Shown: positions 40,449 to 50,653 of the stretch, one piece after another | How positions within the stretch are numbered: the stretch's first letter is position 1 | How the letters are laid out: each line of letters starts with the position of its first letter | From: Chloroflexota bacterium | GTDB lineage: Bacteria > Chloroflexota > Anaerolineae > Aggregatilineales > Phototrophicaceae | Direction of reading: 5' to 3' | Assembly: GCA_016223085.1 (NCBI GenBank) | Contig: JACRPS010000020.1 | Span: forward strand, 1-64,000 | Length of the DNA: 64,000 nucleotides | Notes under the pieces: model-generated | Seen by the model: only the letters and a program-made list of their open reading frames with translations | What the model was told of the DNA's origin: nothing | Databases searched by the model: none | Translations under genes and position numbers: made by a program

Positions 40449-40667
40449 TTATTCGGACAATCCTTTAGTCTTTCCCATATCCTCAGCGTATTCGATAGCC
40501 GCTTGAATATCTTCCGCTGTCAATCGCGGATGTGCGTCTATAATTTCCTCAATAGACATCCCCGCGCGAACCTTCTCCACGATGGATTCAACTGTTATTC
40601 GCGTCCCTTTGATGACCGGCTTGCCAACCATAACGCCGGGGTCTATGCTAATGCGTTCATGTTTCAT
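40449..40667 (-). CDS. DUF433 family antitoxin-like protein
   Basis: ISIDPGVMVGKPVIKGTRITVESIVEKVRAGMSIEEII. Confidence 0.9.
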   Translation of the reverse strand: MKHERISIDPGVMVGKPVIKGTRITVESIVEKVRAGMSIEEIIDAHPRLTAEDIQAAIEYAEDMGKTKGLSE

Positions 40668-40921
40668 GCGCTTTTTAGCTCTGCCGGTTCAGGGATTGTT
40701 ATCCCCGCCTCAATCGCTGTCTCCAGCCATAAGGTTTTAGCCTCGTCAATCATCTCAAGGGCTTCCGCCCGCGAACGGCCTTGAGTCATACAGCCCGGCA
40801 GCAGCGGAATTTCGGCAAACCAGTAACCGTCTTCGTCGGGTGTAAGTTCAATGGTGTATGGCAGCGAGAGATAATAGTCGAGCGTTTTATTCGTCTTCGT
40901 TTTCATCGGCTTCACTTTCAT
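40664..40921 (-). CDS. HicB family antitoxin-like protein
   Basis: YTIELTPDEDGYWFAEIPLLPGCMTQGRSRAEALEMIDEA; 4 bp overlap with the DUF433 gene; start may be the later Met (40906). Confidence 0.88.
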   Translation of the reverse strand: MKVKPMKTKTNKTLDYYLSLPYTIELTPDEDGYWFAEIPLLPGCMTQGRSRAEALEMIDEAKTLWLETAIEAGITIPEPAELKSA

Positions 40922-40923
40922 AC

Positions 40924-40947
40924 GGACACGATATATCGTGTCCCTAC
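40924..40947. repeat. Palindrome GGACACGATATATCGTGTCC abutting the HicB start codon
   Basis: Inverted repeat followed by CTAC. Confidence 0.88.
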
Positions 40948-41052
40948 AAAAGGCAATCTTTGCGGCTTTGCCCCTTTGCATCTTTGCGTTAAATCTCTCA
41001 TCTTTTTCTCTGTGCCTCTGAGTCTCCGTGCCTCCGTGTTATGCTTTTTCTT

Positions 41053-42663
41053 CTACATCCGAAACACGCCGTAGCGCGGCGTGCCGGCGCTCACCCAGTC
41101 GCGGTTGTAACTCATCGAAAGGCCGACGGTCAGCGCCATGCGCGTGTCGCGCGGGTCAATCAGCCCGTCGTCCCACAGGCGCGCCGTGCCGTAATAGGGG
41201 TCGCTTTCCTCGTCAAACTTGTGTTTAACCATCAGCTTCATCATCTCGATCTGTTGCAGGTCGGGTTCTTCGCCCTTGCGCCGCGCCGAGTCGGTCTGCA
41301 CGATGCCGAGCACACCCGCCGCCTGCTCGCCACCCATGACCGCCGTCCGGCTGGTCGGCCAGGCCAGGAGCAGGCGCGGGTCGTAGGCGCGCCCGCACAT
41401 GGCGTAATAACCCGCGCCGTAAGCCCCGCCGATCAGGACGGTGAATTGAGGCACGGTGCTGTTCGCTACCGCGTTAATCATCTGCGCGCCGTGTTTGATG
41501 ATGCCGCCGGCTTCGTACTTCTGCCCGACCATAAAGCCGGTGATGTTCTGGAAATAAATCAGGGGAGTCCGGCTGTGGTTGCACAGTTGGATGAACTGCG
41601 CCGCCTTGTTGGCCGACTCCGAAAACAGGATGCCATTGTTCGCCAGAATGCCAACCGGGAAGCCATTGATGTGGGTGTAGCCGGTGACCAGCGTGCTGCC
41701 GTAGTCCGGCTTAAATTCCACGAAGCGCGAGCCGTCCACGAGACGCGCCAGGATTTCGCGCATGTCCAGCGGTTGGCGAATGGTGTCAATCGGGACAATG
41801 CCGAGCAGTTCGTCGGGGTCGTACAGCGGCGGTTCGGGGGATTGTCGGTTGGGGACAGGTGTTTTGCGCCAGTTCAGCCGCGCCACAATCTCGCGGCCAA
41901 TGCGAATTGCGTCGGCGTCGTCCTCGGCTACGAAGTCGGCCAGTCCAGACACGCGGGCGTGCATGTCGGTCCCGCCGAGCGATTCCTCGTCCACTTCTTC
42001 GCCAGTCGCCATTTTGACCAGCGGCGGCCCACCGAGGAACGCGAGTCCCTGTTTGCGAACGAACACGGTGTAATCGCTGAGGCCGGGGATGTACGCGCCG
42101 CCCGCCGTGCTGTTGCCAAACACCAGCGAAATCTGGGGAATGCCTATCGCGCTCATGCGCGCCTGGTTGCAAAAGCCTCGCCCGCCGTCCACAAAAATGT
42201 CGGCCTGGTGGGGCAGGTTCGCGCCGCCGGACTCGACCAGATAAACGCAGGGCAGATGATTCTCCAGGGCGATCTGTTGAGCGCGCAGCGTCTTCTTGAG
42301 TGTGATTGGGTAGACCGTGCCGCCCTTCACGGTCGCTTCGTTCGCGCCAATCATACATTCGACGCCGTTCACCACGCCGATGCCGTTGACGCTGCCGGCA
42401 CCGGGCGTTTCATCGTTGTACATATCCCAGGCCGCCAACGTGCTCAGTTCAAGGAAGGGCGTGCCGGGGTCGAGCAGCAGTTCCACACGTTCGCGCGGCA
42501 GCAGTTTGCCGGCGTCCAGATGGCGCTTCACGGCGCGGTCGCTGCCACCCTGCCGAACTTTCGCCTGGCGGTCGGCAAGCGTCTGCACCAGTTGGCAATT
42601 ATGGTCGTAATTCCGGCGGAAATCGTCGCTGTGGGTGTCAATCCGGGTTTGGATAATTGGCAT
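41053..42663 (-). CDS. Acyl-CoA carboxylase carboxyltransferase subunit (methylcrotonyl-CoA carboxylase beta-like)
   Basis: LLDPGTPFLELSTLAAWDMY; FGNSTAGGAYIPGLSDYTVFVRKQG. Confidence 0.94.
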   Translation of the reverse strand: MPIIQTRIDTHSDDFRRNYDHNCQLVQTLADRQAKVRQGGSDRAVKRHLDAGKLLPRERVELLLDPGTPFLELSTLAAWDMYNDETPGAGSVNGIGVVNGVECMIGANEATVKGGTVYPITLKKTLRAQQIALENHLPCVYLVESGGANLPHQADIFVDGGRGFCNQARMSAIGIPQISLVFGNSTAGGAYIPGLSDYTVFVRKQGLAFLGGPPLVKMATGEEVDEESLGGTDMHARVSGLADFVAEDDADAIRIGREIVARLNWRKTPVPNRQSPEPPLYDPDELLGIVPIDTIRQPLDMREILARLVDGSRFVEFKPDYGSTLVTGYTHINGFPVGILANNGILFSESANKAAQFIQLCNHSRTPLIYFQNITGFMVGQKYEAGGIIKHGAQMINAVANSTVPQFTVLIGGAYGAGYYAMCGRAYDPRLLLAWPTSRTAVMGGEQAAGVLGIVQTDSARRKGEEPDLQQIEMMKLMVKHKFDEESDPYYGTARLWDDGLIDPRDTRMALTVGLSMSYNRDWVSAGTPRYGVFRM

Positions 42664-42991
42664 AACTTTAATTCGACTAATTTAACAACGGTTTGATTGT
42701 CCCATCATAACCATGACTGATGGATGCAGTCAACAATTCACACGCGGTATTCACAATTCACGCCTGGTGCAATCCATACAATATTAAGGAAAGTAAATTC
42801 GTCCGAGACAGACTACCCATTCCAGCAGGATTGTGATATATTTCTCTCGATGGTGTGCATTTGTTCACAATTCCGCTGAGTATGTTGAGGTATCCGTGCG
42901 GCTGTCGCCACCCCAATCTCCTACTGTCCACCCGATTTCCGATGCTTCTGCTATCCGTTTGACGTTCAACGATTAAATTCAAAGGAAACCG

Positions 42992-45007
42992 ATGAACATC
43001 CGTCGTATGATCGTGGGGCGGCCTTTAGCCAGCAGCGAGGCCATTCACCAACGGCTGTCCAAAGTTAAAGCCCTGGCCGTATTCTCGTCCGACGCGCTGT
43101 CGTCCAGCACCTATGCGACCGAAGCGATTCTGCTGGTGCTGATCGCGGCGGGCACGGCGGCGCTGGGCGTGTCGTGGTGGGTGGCGCTGGGCATCGCCGC
43201 GCTGATGGTGATCGTCGCCTTTTCGTACTACCAGACCATTCATGCCTATCCCAACGGGGGTGGGGCGTATATTGTATCGAAAGATAACCTCGGCACGTGG
43301 CCCGGTTTAACCGCCGCCGCCGCGCTGCTGATTGACTACATCCTGACGGTGGCGGTGAGCGTATCGGCAGGGACGGCGGCGCTGTCGTCGGCGTTCCCGG
43401 AACTCGCACCGTACCGCGTTGACGCGGCGCTGCTGATCGTGGCCTTCATCACGGTCATGAACCTGCGGGGTGTCCGGGAAAGCGGCACATTTTTTGCCAT
43501 TCCCACCTACCTGTTTGTCATCGGTATGCTGCTGATGATCGTGGTTGGCGTGGCACGCGCGCTAACCGGCAGCATCACCCCCGTACCGCCGCCGGCGCCG
43601 GAAGTACTAGCGGAAGAACTGAAATTCACCGGCGGCCTGACGCTGTTCCTGGTGCTGCGCGCGTTCGCGGCGGGCTGTACCGCGCTGACCGGCATCGAAG
43701 CGATCTCCAACGGCATCCCGGCGTTTAAGCCGCCGGAGAGCCGCAACGCCAGCCAGACGCTGATGGTGATGGTGGCGCTGCTGTGCACCATGTTCGTCGG
43801 CACAACGTTTCTGGCGAACCAGTATCAGGTGGTAGCCGTGCATCATACGGATACAACCGTGCTGTCGCAGATCGCCCGGGCGGTGTTTGGGGACGGCAGC
43901 ATCCTGTTTTACTACCTGCAATTCACGACGCTGCTGATTCTGTCTCTGGCGGCGAACACGGCTTATGCCGACTTCCCACGGCTGGCGGCGATCATCTCAC
44001 GCGACCGTTTCCTGCCGCGCCAGTTGACCAACCTGGGCGACCGGCTGGTGTTCAGCAATGGTATCATCACGCTGGCGGTGGCCGCCGGCGTTCTGATTGT
44101 CCTGTTCGACGCGCGCGAGCATAACCTGCTGCCGCTGTACGCGGTGGGCGTGTTCCTCAGCTTCACGCTGTCGCAGTCCGGCATGGTTGTTCACTGGCTG
44201 AAGGAGCGCAAGCTGCCAAACTTCAAACCCAACTGGAGCTGGCGTCTCCACATCGGCATCAACGGCTTTGGCGCGGTGTGCACCTTCATCGTGATGATCG
44301 TGCTGATGGTGACGAAGTTCGCCGAAGGCGCCTGGATTGTCATGCTGGCAATCCCGGTGATGATGGCGCTGTTTATCTTCATCCGCCGGCATTACGAAAG
44401 CGTGGCCCGGTCGCTGACGCTGGACGGCATCGAACCCGGCCCGCTGGCGGACCGGTTTAAGGTCTACAGCGACCGCAACCATACGCGGGTCGTGGTGCTG
44501 ATGAACAGCCTCAACCGCGCATCGTTGCAGGCGCTGGAATACGCGCTGCGGATTTCCGACAAGGTGCGGGTGTGCGCGATTGAGGTAGAACCAGAGGCGA
44601 CCGAACGGTTGCAGCAGCGGTGGAAAGAATGGCGGCTGACGATCCCGCTGGACATCGTACCGTCGCAGTACCGCGAAATCGGCAGGCCATTGATCGAATA
44701 TCTGCACCGGCTAGACGAAGAATGTGACGAAGTGATTCCGACGGTGGTGGTGATGCCGGAATTTGTGGTGTCGCGCTGGTGGGAACGTTACCTGCATAAC
44801 CAGACTACCCGCGCCATCCGCGCCGCGCTGTACCGCGACCAGATCGAACGCGGGCGCGGGCGACCTGTGATTGATGTGCCGTACCGGATTGGCGACGAGC
44901 TGTATGAGCCAGTGGCGCTGAAATCCAACCCGCCGGCGCTTAACGGTAACGGTACTGCGCCGGAAGCCGTCGAGCCGGTTGAAGGAACCGAAGCAAAACA
45001 GGCATGA
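42992..45007 (+). CDS. APC-superfamily permease, KimA-like (putative K+ importer)
   Basis: VGRPLASSEAIHQRLSKVKALAVFSSDALSSSTYATEAIL; YQTIHAYPNGGGAYIVSKDNLG; cytosolic USP-like C-terminus. Confidence 0.85.
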   Translation: MNIRRMIVGRPLASSEAIHQRLSKVKALAVFSSDALSSSTYATEAILLVLIAAGTAALGVSWWVALGIAALMVIVAFSYYQTIHAYPNGGGAYIVSKDNLGTWPGLTAAAALLIDYILTVAVSVSAGTAALSSAFPELAPYRVDAALLIVAFITVMNLRGVRESGTFFAIPTYLFVIGMLLMIVVGVARALTGSITPVPPPAPEVLAEELKFTGGLTLFLVLRAFAAGCTALTGIEAISNGIPAFKPPESRNASQTLMVMVALLCTMFVGTTFLANQYQVVAVHHTDTTVLSQIARAVFGDGSILFYYLQFTTLLILSLAANTAYADFPRLAAIISRDRFLPRQLTNLGDRLVFSNGIITLAVAAGVLIVLFDAREHNLLPLYAVGVFLSFTLSQSGMVVHWLKERKLPNFKPNWSWRLHIGINGFGAVCTFIVMIVLMVTKFAEGAWIVMLAIPVMMALFIFIRRHYESVARSLTLDGIEPGPLADRFKVYSDRNHTRVVVLMNSLNRASLQALEYALRISDKVRVCAIEVEPEATERLQQRWKEWRLTIPLDIVPSQYREIGRPLIEYLHRLDEECDEVIPTVVVMPEFVVSRWWERYLHNQTTRAIRAALYRDQIERGRGRPVIDVPYRIGDELYEPVALKSNPPALNGNGTAPEAVEPVEGTEAKQA

Positions 45008-45014
45008 TAATGGG

Positions 45015-45043
45015 GTCGGGACACGGCAGCGCCGTGTCCCGAC
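45015..45043. repeat. Palindrome GTCGGGACACGGCAGCGCCGTGTCCCGAC
   Basis: Related inverted repeat with compensating GTCGG/CCGAC ends; similar degenerate copy near 21625..21650. Confidence 0.8.
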
Positions 45044-45120
45044 TTTCTTGACAGCGATGAGGTTTACCTGTAATCTAACGTAAGTTTTCGCAATAAAAAG
45101 TGGAAGATAAATCTCCATGC

Positions 45121-45141
45121 AAGCCGTAACGCGGCTTTTTT
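45121..45141 (+). terminator. Candidate intrinsic terminator (AAGCCGtaacgCGGCTTTTTT)
   Basis: Short GC stem followed by a T-run, downstream of the first KimA-like gene. Confidence 0.5.
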
Positions 45142-45353
45142 GCTGCACTGCTTACCTGCTCCAACTACGGGCGGAAGCCGCCGCCGGAATGCTGCCACAA
45201 CCACACGTCAACGTGTGGAGTCTGCCCCCTCCAACTGCGCTCTAACGGCTGTCTAGCAATTCTGCGACAGAATACTATTCCAGACGCGGGTCGTCGCTCG
45301 CGTTCCGTTTGGGTTTCGGTTATGTGTTCCTAAAGAAAGCTGAGGAATCAGCA

Positions 45354-47333
45354 ATGGATAAATTAAACCTGGGACGCCTGTTGATTGGCAGGCCGCTGGC
45401 AACCAAGGAACTGCCCCACCAAGCGATCAGCCGTCCGGTGGGGTTAGCCGTGTTTGCTTCGGATGCGCTATCGTCCACCGCGTATGCTACCGAAGAAATC
45501 CTGATTACCCTGGCGTCGGCAGTGGCGGTTGGCGCAACGGCCAGCGCCGCCGGTTCGATTTTTGGGTTGTCGATTCCGATTGCCATTGCGATTTCGATCC
45601 TGCTGGTGATCGTAACCATCTCTTACCGGCAGACGATTTATGCCTACCCCAACGGTGGCGGGGCGTACATCGTCGCCCGCGATAATCTGGGCGAAGTACC
45701 GGCGCAAATCGCCGGCGCGGCGCTGCTCACCGACTACATCCTGACCGTTGCCGTGAGCATCTCGTCCGGTGTCGCGCAAATTACGTCGTTCCCGGCGTTT
45801 CGCGGCCTGCAACCGTACCGGGTATACATGGCTGTTGCCGTAATCATCCTGATTACCGTTGTCAATCTGCGCGGCGTGAAGGAAAGCGGGCGTATCTTCG
45901 CCGTGCCAACCTACTTCTTCCTGACGATGATGTTCCTGACGCTGGGCGCCGGCCTGATCCAGTTCTTTACGGGGGCGTTGGGAACAGTTGACCCGGAAAG
46001 CGTGGCGATGTTCCACCAGGAAACCCTGCACAACCTGGGGCTGTTCCTGATTTTAAGCGCGTTTTCACGCGGGTGTACCGCGCTGACCGGCATTGAAGCG
46101 ATTTCCAACGGCATCCAGGCCTTCAAACAGCCCCGCAGCCATAATGCCGCCGTCACGCTGATCTGGATGAGTTCAACGCTAATCGTCCTGTTTCTCGGTA
46201 TCACCTTCCTGGCGCACCAGGTTGTTGCCATTCCCAGCCATTCGGAAACGATCATCTCGCAAATGGCGCGCACCATTCATGGTGATTCGAGTATTTTTTA
46301 CGCACTGACGCTGGCCGGGACGGCGCTGATCCTGCTGATGGCCGCGAATACGAGCTACGCCGACTTCCCCCGGCTGGCGGCGCTGGCAGCGGCGGATGGC
46401 TTTTTGCCGCGCCAGTTAACCTATCGCGGGGGCCGACTGGTGTTCTCCTGGGGCATTATGCTGCTGGCGGTGTTTGCCATCACGCTGGTGGTTCTCTTTA
46501 ACGCCAGCACCACCAATCTGATTCCGTTGTATGCCATCGGCGTTTTCCTCAGCTTTACCATTTCACAAACCGGCATGGTGATTCATGCCCGCCGCACCGG
46601 GAAACTGAAGCCGGGCGAAAGCGTGCAGGGCCTGGAAACGGTCATGGAATATGACCCGCACTGGCGCAAGCATATGCTGATTAGCGGCTTTGGCGCGCTG
46701 TGCACCTTCGTTGTGATGCTGGTGTTTGCCATTACCAAATTCACCGAAGGCGCGTGGTTTATCCTGGTGCTGCTGCCGACGCTGGTCTACATCTTCTTCC
46801 GCATTCACCGCCACTACAAGGATGTGGCGAAGGCGCTGAGCTGGGAAAGCGTGCCGCCGGACCCCGAACCGCGCGTGGTGCAGACGCTGATTCTGGTGGA
46901 TGACGTTCACGCAGAAACGGTGCGGCTGGTAAACTTCGCCAAGTCGCTGGGCCATCCGTGGCGCGCCATCCATGTGGGTGTGAACCCGGAGAAAGCCGAA
47001 AAGGTCAAGGAGAAATGGCAGAAGCGCATTGGTGAAGGGGAATTAATTGTGCTGCCGTCCCCGTATCGTCTACTGGCTGAACCGATACAGGAGTACATCG
47101 AGCAAATACAGGAAGAACATCCCGGCTGTTTCGTCCATGTCATTATGGGTCATCTGGCGATGGACACCTTCTGGGCGCAGGCGCTGCACCAGAACACGGC
47201 GTTTATCTTTAACCTGACCTTTGCGCAGATGGAAAACGTGGCGGTGACCACCGTGCCCTACCAGATTCACAAGCGCGACCTGCAAGAAGCCGAGCGCCAC
47301 AAGGACGATGAGCAAATCATCGTCAGCCAGTAG
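45354..47333 (+). CDS. APC-superfamily permease, KimA-like, paralog of the preceding gene
   Basis: IGRPLATKELPHQAISRPVGLAVFASDALSSTAYATEEIL; YRQTIYAYPNGGGAYIVARDNLG. Confidence 0.85.
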   Translation: MDKLNLGRLLIGRPLATKELPHQAISRPVGLAVFASDALSSTAYATEEILITLASAVAVGATASAAGSIFGLSIPIAIAISILLVIVTISYRQTIYAYPNGGGAYIVARDNLGEVPAQIAGAALLTDYILTVAVSISSGVAQITSFPAFRGLQPYRVYMAVAVIILITVVNLRGVKESGRIFAVPTYFFLTMMFLTLGAGLIQFFTGALGTVDPESVAMFHQETLHNLGLFLILSAFSRGCTALTGIEAISNGIQAFKQPRSHNAAVTLIWMSSTLIVLFLGITFLAHQVVAIPSHSETIISQMARTIHGDSSIFYALTLAGTALILLMAANTSYADFPRLAALAAADGFLPRQLTYRGGRLVFSWGIMLLAVFAITLVVLFNASTTNLIPLYAIGVFLSFTISQTGMVIHARRTGKLKPGESVQGLETVMEYDPHWRKHMLISGFGALCTFVVMLVFAITKFTEGAWFILVLLPTLVYIFFRIHRHYKDVAKALSWESVPPDPEPRVVQTLILVDDVHAETVRLVNFAKSLGHPWRAIHVGVNPEKAEKVKEKWQKRIGEGELIVLPSPYRLLAEPIQEYIEQIQEEHPGCFVHVIMGHLAMDTFWAQALHQNTAFIFNLTFAQMENVAVTTVPYQIHKRDLQEAERHKDDEQIIVSQ

Positions 47334-47414
47334 GTATTACGACGCCGGAGGCTGGAAGCCATCCGGCTGAATGAAAAAAGCCACCTGGAAGGTGGCTGCG
47401 GGGGAGGAGGCCTA

Positions 47415-47486
47415 TTGGATAACCGAAACAGATTCATGGAATGCGGGGGCGAAGCAGCGGTTCGCCCCTACGAAAAAATCATAAGT
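47415..47486 (+). mobile_element. Type B element with shortened right arm
   Basis: GGATAACCGAAACAGATTCATGGAATGCGGGGGCGAAGCAGCGGTTCGCCCCTACGAAAAAATCATAAG. Confidence 0.6.
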
Positions 47487-47531
47487 GTGGAAGTATGTCC
47501 GGGGCGACCCTGCGTGGTCGCCCCGTCGGCG

Positions 47532-49640
47532 TCAGGGAGTGATGGGTGTTTCAGCCAGGGGCAGGGTGATGTAAAAGGTTGAACCCTCACCCAGGCGGCT
47601 TTCCACGCCAATCTGCCCTTTGTGCGCTTCCACCAGGCTCTTGACAATCGCCAGCCCCAGCCCGGTGCCTTCGATGCTGTCGGTTTCCGGTCGGCGCACG
47701 CGGTAGAAGCGGTCAAACACGTGAATCTGGTCTTCCGGACTGATGCCCAGACCGTTATCCTGCACCGACACACGCAGCAGCGCGCCGCGCTGCTCGGCGC
47801 GGACTTTGACCGACCCTTCCGGCGGCGTGTATTTGACGGCATTGCCAATCAGGTTCATGAGCACCTGCCGCAGCCGGGCGTAATCGCCGGTCACACAGGG
47901 CAGATGATCGTCCGTTTCGATGGTGATGGTCATGGATTTGTTCTGGGCGGCAGGGCGCAGCGAGTCCACGCAGTCGTGAACGACGGTATTGATCTGCACT
48001 GGCTCCAACTGAAGCTGGATGCCGGACTCGATCTTCGCCAGGTCAAGCAGGTCATCAATTAGCTGGCGCATGTTGGTGATCGAACGGCGGATCATCTGGA
48101 CGGAGTGCATGCCCTGCTGGGCGACCGACTGCTGCATCAGCATCAGTTCGATGTAGCCATTCATCACGCTCAACGGCTGCTTGAGGTCGTGCGACACGGT
48201 GGCGATCAATTCGCCCTTCAGTTTGTCCATCTCCTTAAAGGGCGTGATGTCGTGCATGACGATAATCCAGCCGACGCTGGCATTGTATTTGAAGTTGGCA
48301 TGGAAGATGCGGCCATTGGGCATGGGCAGTTCTTCAATGATGTTTTCACCCAGGGTTTTGGCGCGCCGGTATACGTCCAGCAAGGGGGTGTGGTCAATGG
48401 CATCGAAGATGACGCGCCCAACATACGAGTCATTCAGGTAAAGCTGGAGCGCGGCCAGCGCCGACTGGTTAAGCAAAATCAGGCGGTCGTCGGCACCAAC
48501 GGCCATCACCACATCGGCGGTATTACTGAGGATGTGCGAGATTTTTTCGCGTTCGCGCACCGCCTCATCGTAAAGGCGGGCGTTGTCAATGGCAACGCCG
48601 GCGCGGGTTGCCAGCGCCTCCACAAACGCGAGGTGGGATTCAGTGAAGCCGTTCAGCCGCCGGCTTTCCACCGTAATCACCGCAACCACGCGGTCTTCCC
48701 GCATGACCGGCACGGACAACTGCGACCGGGTGCTGGTGGAGATGGGCACAAAGTCCTTGTCCAGCGAGACATCCGGCACAATTTCCGCATGGCCGGAACG
48801 CGCCACGCGCAGCGCCATACCGGGGCCGTATTCCCGCCGCAGCATGGCAAGCTGCTCGCGGGAGACATCGTAGCCATATTCGGCCATGTAGCGGAGTTCG
48901 TCGTCATCCTGATTGTACAGCGCCAGCGACGCGGCGCTGGCATTAGTGAAGCGCAGCGCCCAGTCCAGCGTCATCTGAAAGACCGAGTTAAGTTCAATCG
49001 TATCGTTCAGTTCCCGGTCAATCTGGTTGAGGATGGACATTTCCTTCACCGTGTCCGCCAGTTGCCGCACGATGTGGCGGTGCGCCTGGGCGCTGTGCAG
49101 CAGGGGGGCGGCATGGCGCGCAATCGCCTCCAGCTTCTCCTGATGGAGAGGTGTCAACGGCATGCCACTGACGTTATTGTCCGCCAGCGCCACGCCCAGC
49201 AGCATCGTGTCCAGCAGAAGGGGCGCGCTGTAAAAGCCGGTGGCCTGCATGACCTGCGCCAACCGGCCTGTGATGGAGGCGGATGAAACCAGATCGGCCT
49301 GCGCCATCATCCCGCGACCGGCCTGCCAGGCTACGATCAGGTTGTCCTGGGCGGCGCTGTGCAGCGGCAGGGCCTGGGCTTCCAGTTCGCGCTGGCGGTC
49401 GGGCGAGGGGAGGTGGTAGTTACTGGCGCTGAATTCGAGCGCCATTCCTTCTTCGTTGGTCAGCAGCAGGATGGCGCGGTCACAGCGCACGTAGCCAACG
49501 ATGCTGGCAAGCAGCTCTTTCAGGAACAGGTCGAAATCGAGCAGGGTGGCACTCAGCCGGGTGATGGCGGCATTGATCGCGCTGAGGTCGTCGAGCTGGG
49601 CCTGAAGGTCACGGGTGGAGGTACCAGGTTGTTCGATCAT
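47532..49640 (-). CDS. GAF-GAF-PAS sensor histidine kinase
   Basis: TVSHDLKQPLSVMNGYIEL H-box; HATPase DNGLGISPEDQIHVFDRFYRV. Confidence 0.9.
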   Translation of the reverse strand: MIEQPGTSTRDLQAQLDDLSAINAAITRLSATLLDFDLFLKELLASIVGYVRCDRAILLLTNEEGMALEFSASNYHLPSPDRQRELEAQALPLHSAAQDNLIVAWQAGRGMMAQADLVSSASITGRLAQVMQATGFYSAPLLLDTMLLGVALADNNVSGMPLTPLHQEKLEAIARHAAPLLHSAQAHRHIVRQLADTVKEMSILNQIDRELNDTIELNSVFQMTLDWALRFTNASAASLALYNQDDDELRYMAEYGYDVSREQLAMLRREYGPGMALRVARSGHAEIVPDVSLDKDFVPISTSTRSQLSVPVMREDRVVAVITVESRRLNGFTESHLAFVEALATRAGVAIDNARLYDEAVREREKISHILSNTADVVMAVGADDRLILLNQSALAALQLYLNDSYVGRVIFDAIDHTPLLDVYRRAKTLGENIIEELPMPNGRIFHANFKYNASVGWIIVMHDITPFKEMDKLKGELIATVSHDLKQPLSVMNGYIELMLMQQSVAQQGMHSVQMIRRSITNMRQLIDDLLDLAKIESGIQLQLEPVQINTVVHDCVDSLRPAAQNKSMTITIETDDHLPCVTGDYARLRQVLMNLIGNAVKYTPPEGSVKVRAEQRGALLRVSVQDNGLGISPEDQIHVFDRFYRVRRPETDSIEGTGLGLAIVKSLVEAHKGQIGVESRLGEGSTFYITLPLAETPITP

Positions 49641-49820
49641 TGTTTATCAAAGCAGGATTCATTATTTCAATACCATCCATTATAGCTCTTATTGCTTTAT
49701 CAATGCATCAAGGGTTTATAATCAATCCAGAACGTGCCCATCAGACCCGACGGTTTGCCAGTGCGAAGGTCGCGTTTTATAATGCGGGTACGGAAGGCAC
49801 TTGCGGCGCGGAGGACAGAC

Positions 49821-50567
49821 ATGGATTTTAGAGAGGCGTCAGCCCGGTTCAAACAGCGACAGAAAGGCCAGGAGGAACAGGCGCAGCCGGCTCCTAACCC
49901 CGCCGAGGCGTACCGCATTCGCGGCAAGATGATCGGGGTGCTGCTGCGAGACGCCCGCCTGCACGCCGCCCGCAGCGTGGAAGAATGCGCCAACCTGCTG
50001 AAGGTGACGCCGCACGACGTGGAAGCCTGGGAACTGGGCGAGAGTGTGCCCAGCCTGCCGCAGTTGGAACTGCTGGCCTATTACCTGGGCGTGCCGATCA
50101 GCCACTTCTGGGGCACGGATACGCTGGAAGCAACCCAGGGGCGGCACGTGGACATCCAGACGGAATATATGGCGCTGCGCGACCGGATGGTTGGAGCGCT
50201 GCTGCGGCAGGCGCGGGAAGACGCGGGTCTGACGGTCGAGGCGCTGGCGGAGGCGAGCGCGGTCGCCGCCGATGACATCCGCCGCTATGAAGTGGGGGAA
50301 AGCCCCGCGCCGATGCACGAACTGAGCGTGATGGCCGGTGTGCTGAAAAAGAGCCTGTCGTATTTTCTGGAAAGCAGCGGGCACATCGGTAACTGGCTGG
50401 CGATCCGCGAGGAGTGGAAACACTTCAGCAGTCTGCCGGACGATCTGCGGCAGTTTGCCGCCAAGCCGGTGAATATCGGTTTTATCGAGATTGCGTTGAT
50501 GCTGAGCCAGATGCCGACCGAAAAACTGCGGCGCATCGGCGAAAGCGTGCTGGACATCACCCGGTAA
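49821..50567 (+). CDS. XRE-type regulator with two HTH domains
   Basis: Two copies of a GxLLRxAR…VxAWELGES/IRRYEVGES pattern; start at MDFREASARF. Confidence 0.85.
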   Translation: MDFREASARFKQRQKGQEEQAQPAPNPAEAYRIRGKMIGVLLRDARLHAARSVEECANLLKVTPHDVEAWELGESVPSLPQLELLAYYLGVPISHFWGTDTLEATQGRHVDIQTEYMALRDRMVGALLRQAREDAGLTVEALAEASAVAADDIRRYEVGESPAPMHELSVMAGVLKKSLSYFLESSGHIGNWLAIREEWKHFSSLPDDLRQFAAKPVNIGFIEIALMLSQMPTEKLRRIGESVLDITR

Positions 50568-50591
50568 GTGTCCGGTTTCAACGATTTTTGC

Positions 50592-50618
50592 AGGGGCGAA
50601 CCGCCGGTTCGCCCCTAC
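50592..50618. repeat. Palindrome AGGGGCGAACCGCCGGTTCGCCCCT
   Basis: Inverted repeat, type B core. Confidence 0.85.
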
Positions 50619-50653
50619 GTCTGAAAACCAAAAGGGAGTGACAAGGGGGTACT

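Noticed and set aside
42760-42991. ydaO-type c-di-AMP riboswitch upstream of the KimA-like gene
   Set aside because: I could not recognise the conserved sequence elements by eye; a covariance search is needed before claiming it.
45015-45043. Palindromes as intrinsic terminators
   Set aside because: Stems are strong but mostly not followed by T-runs, and several lie within open reading frames or upstream of genes.
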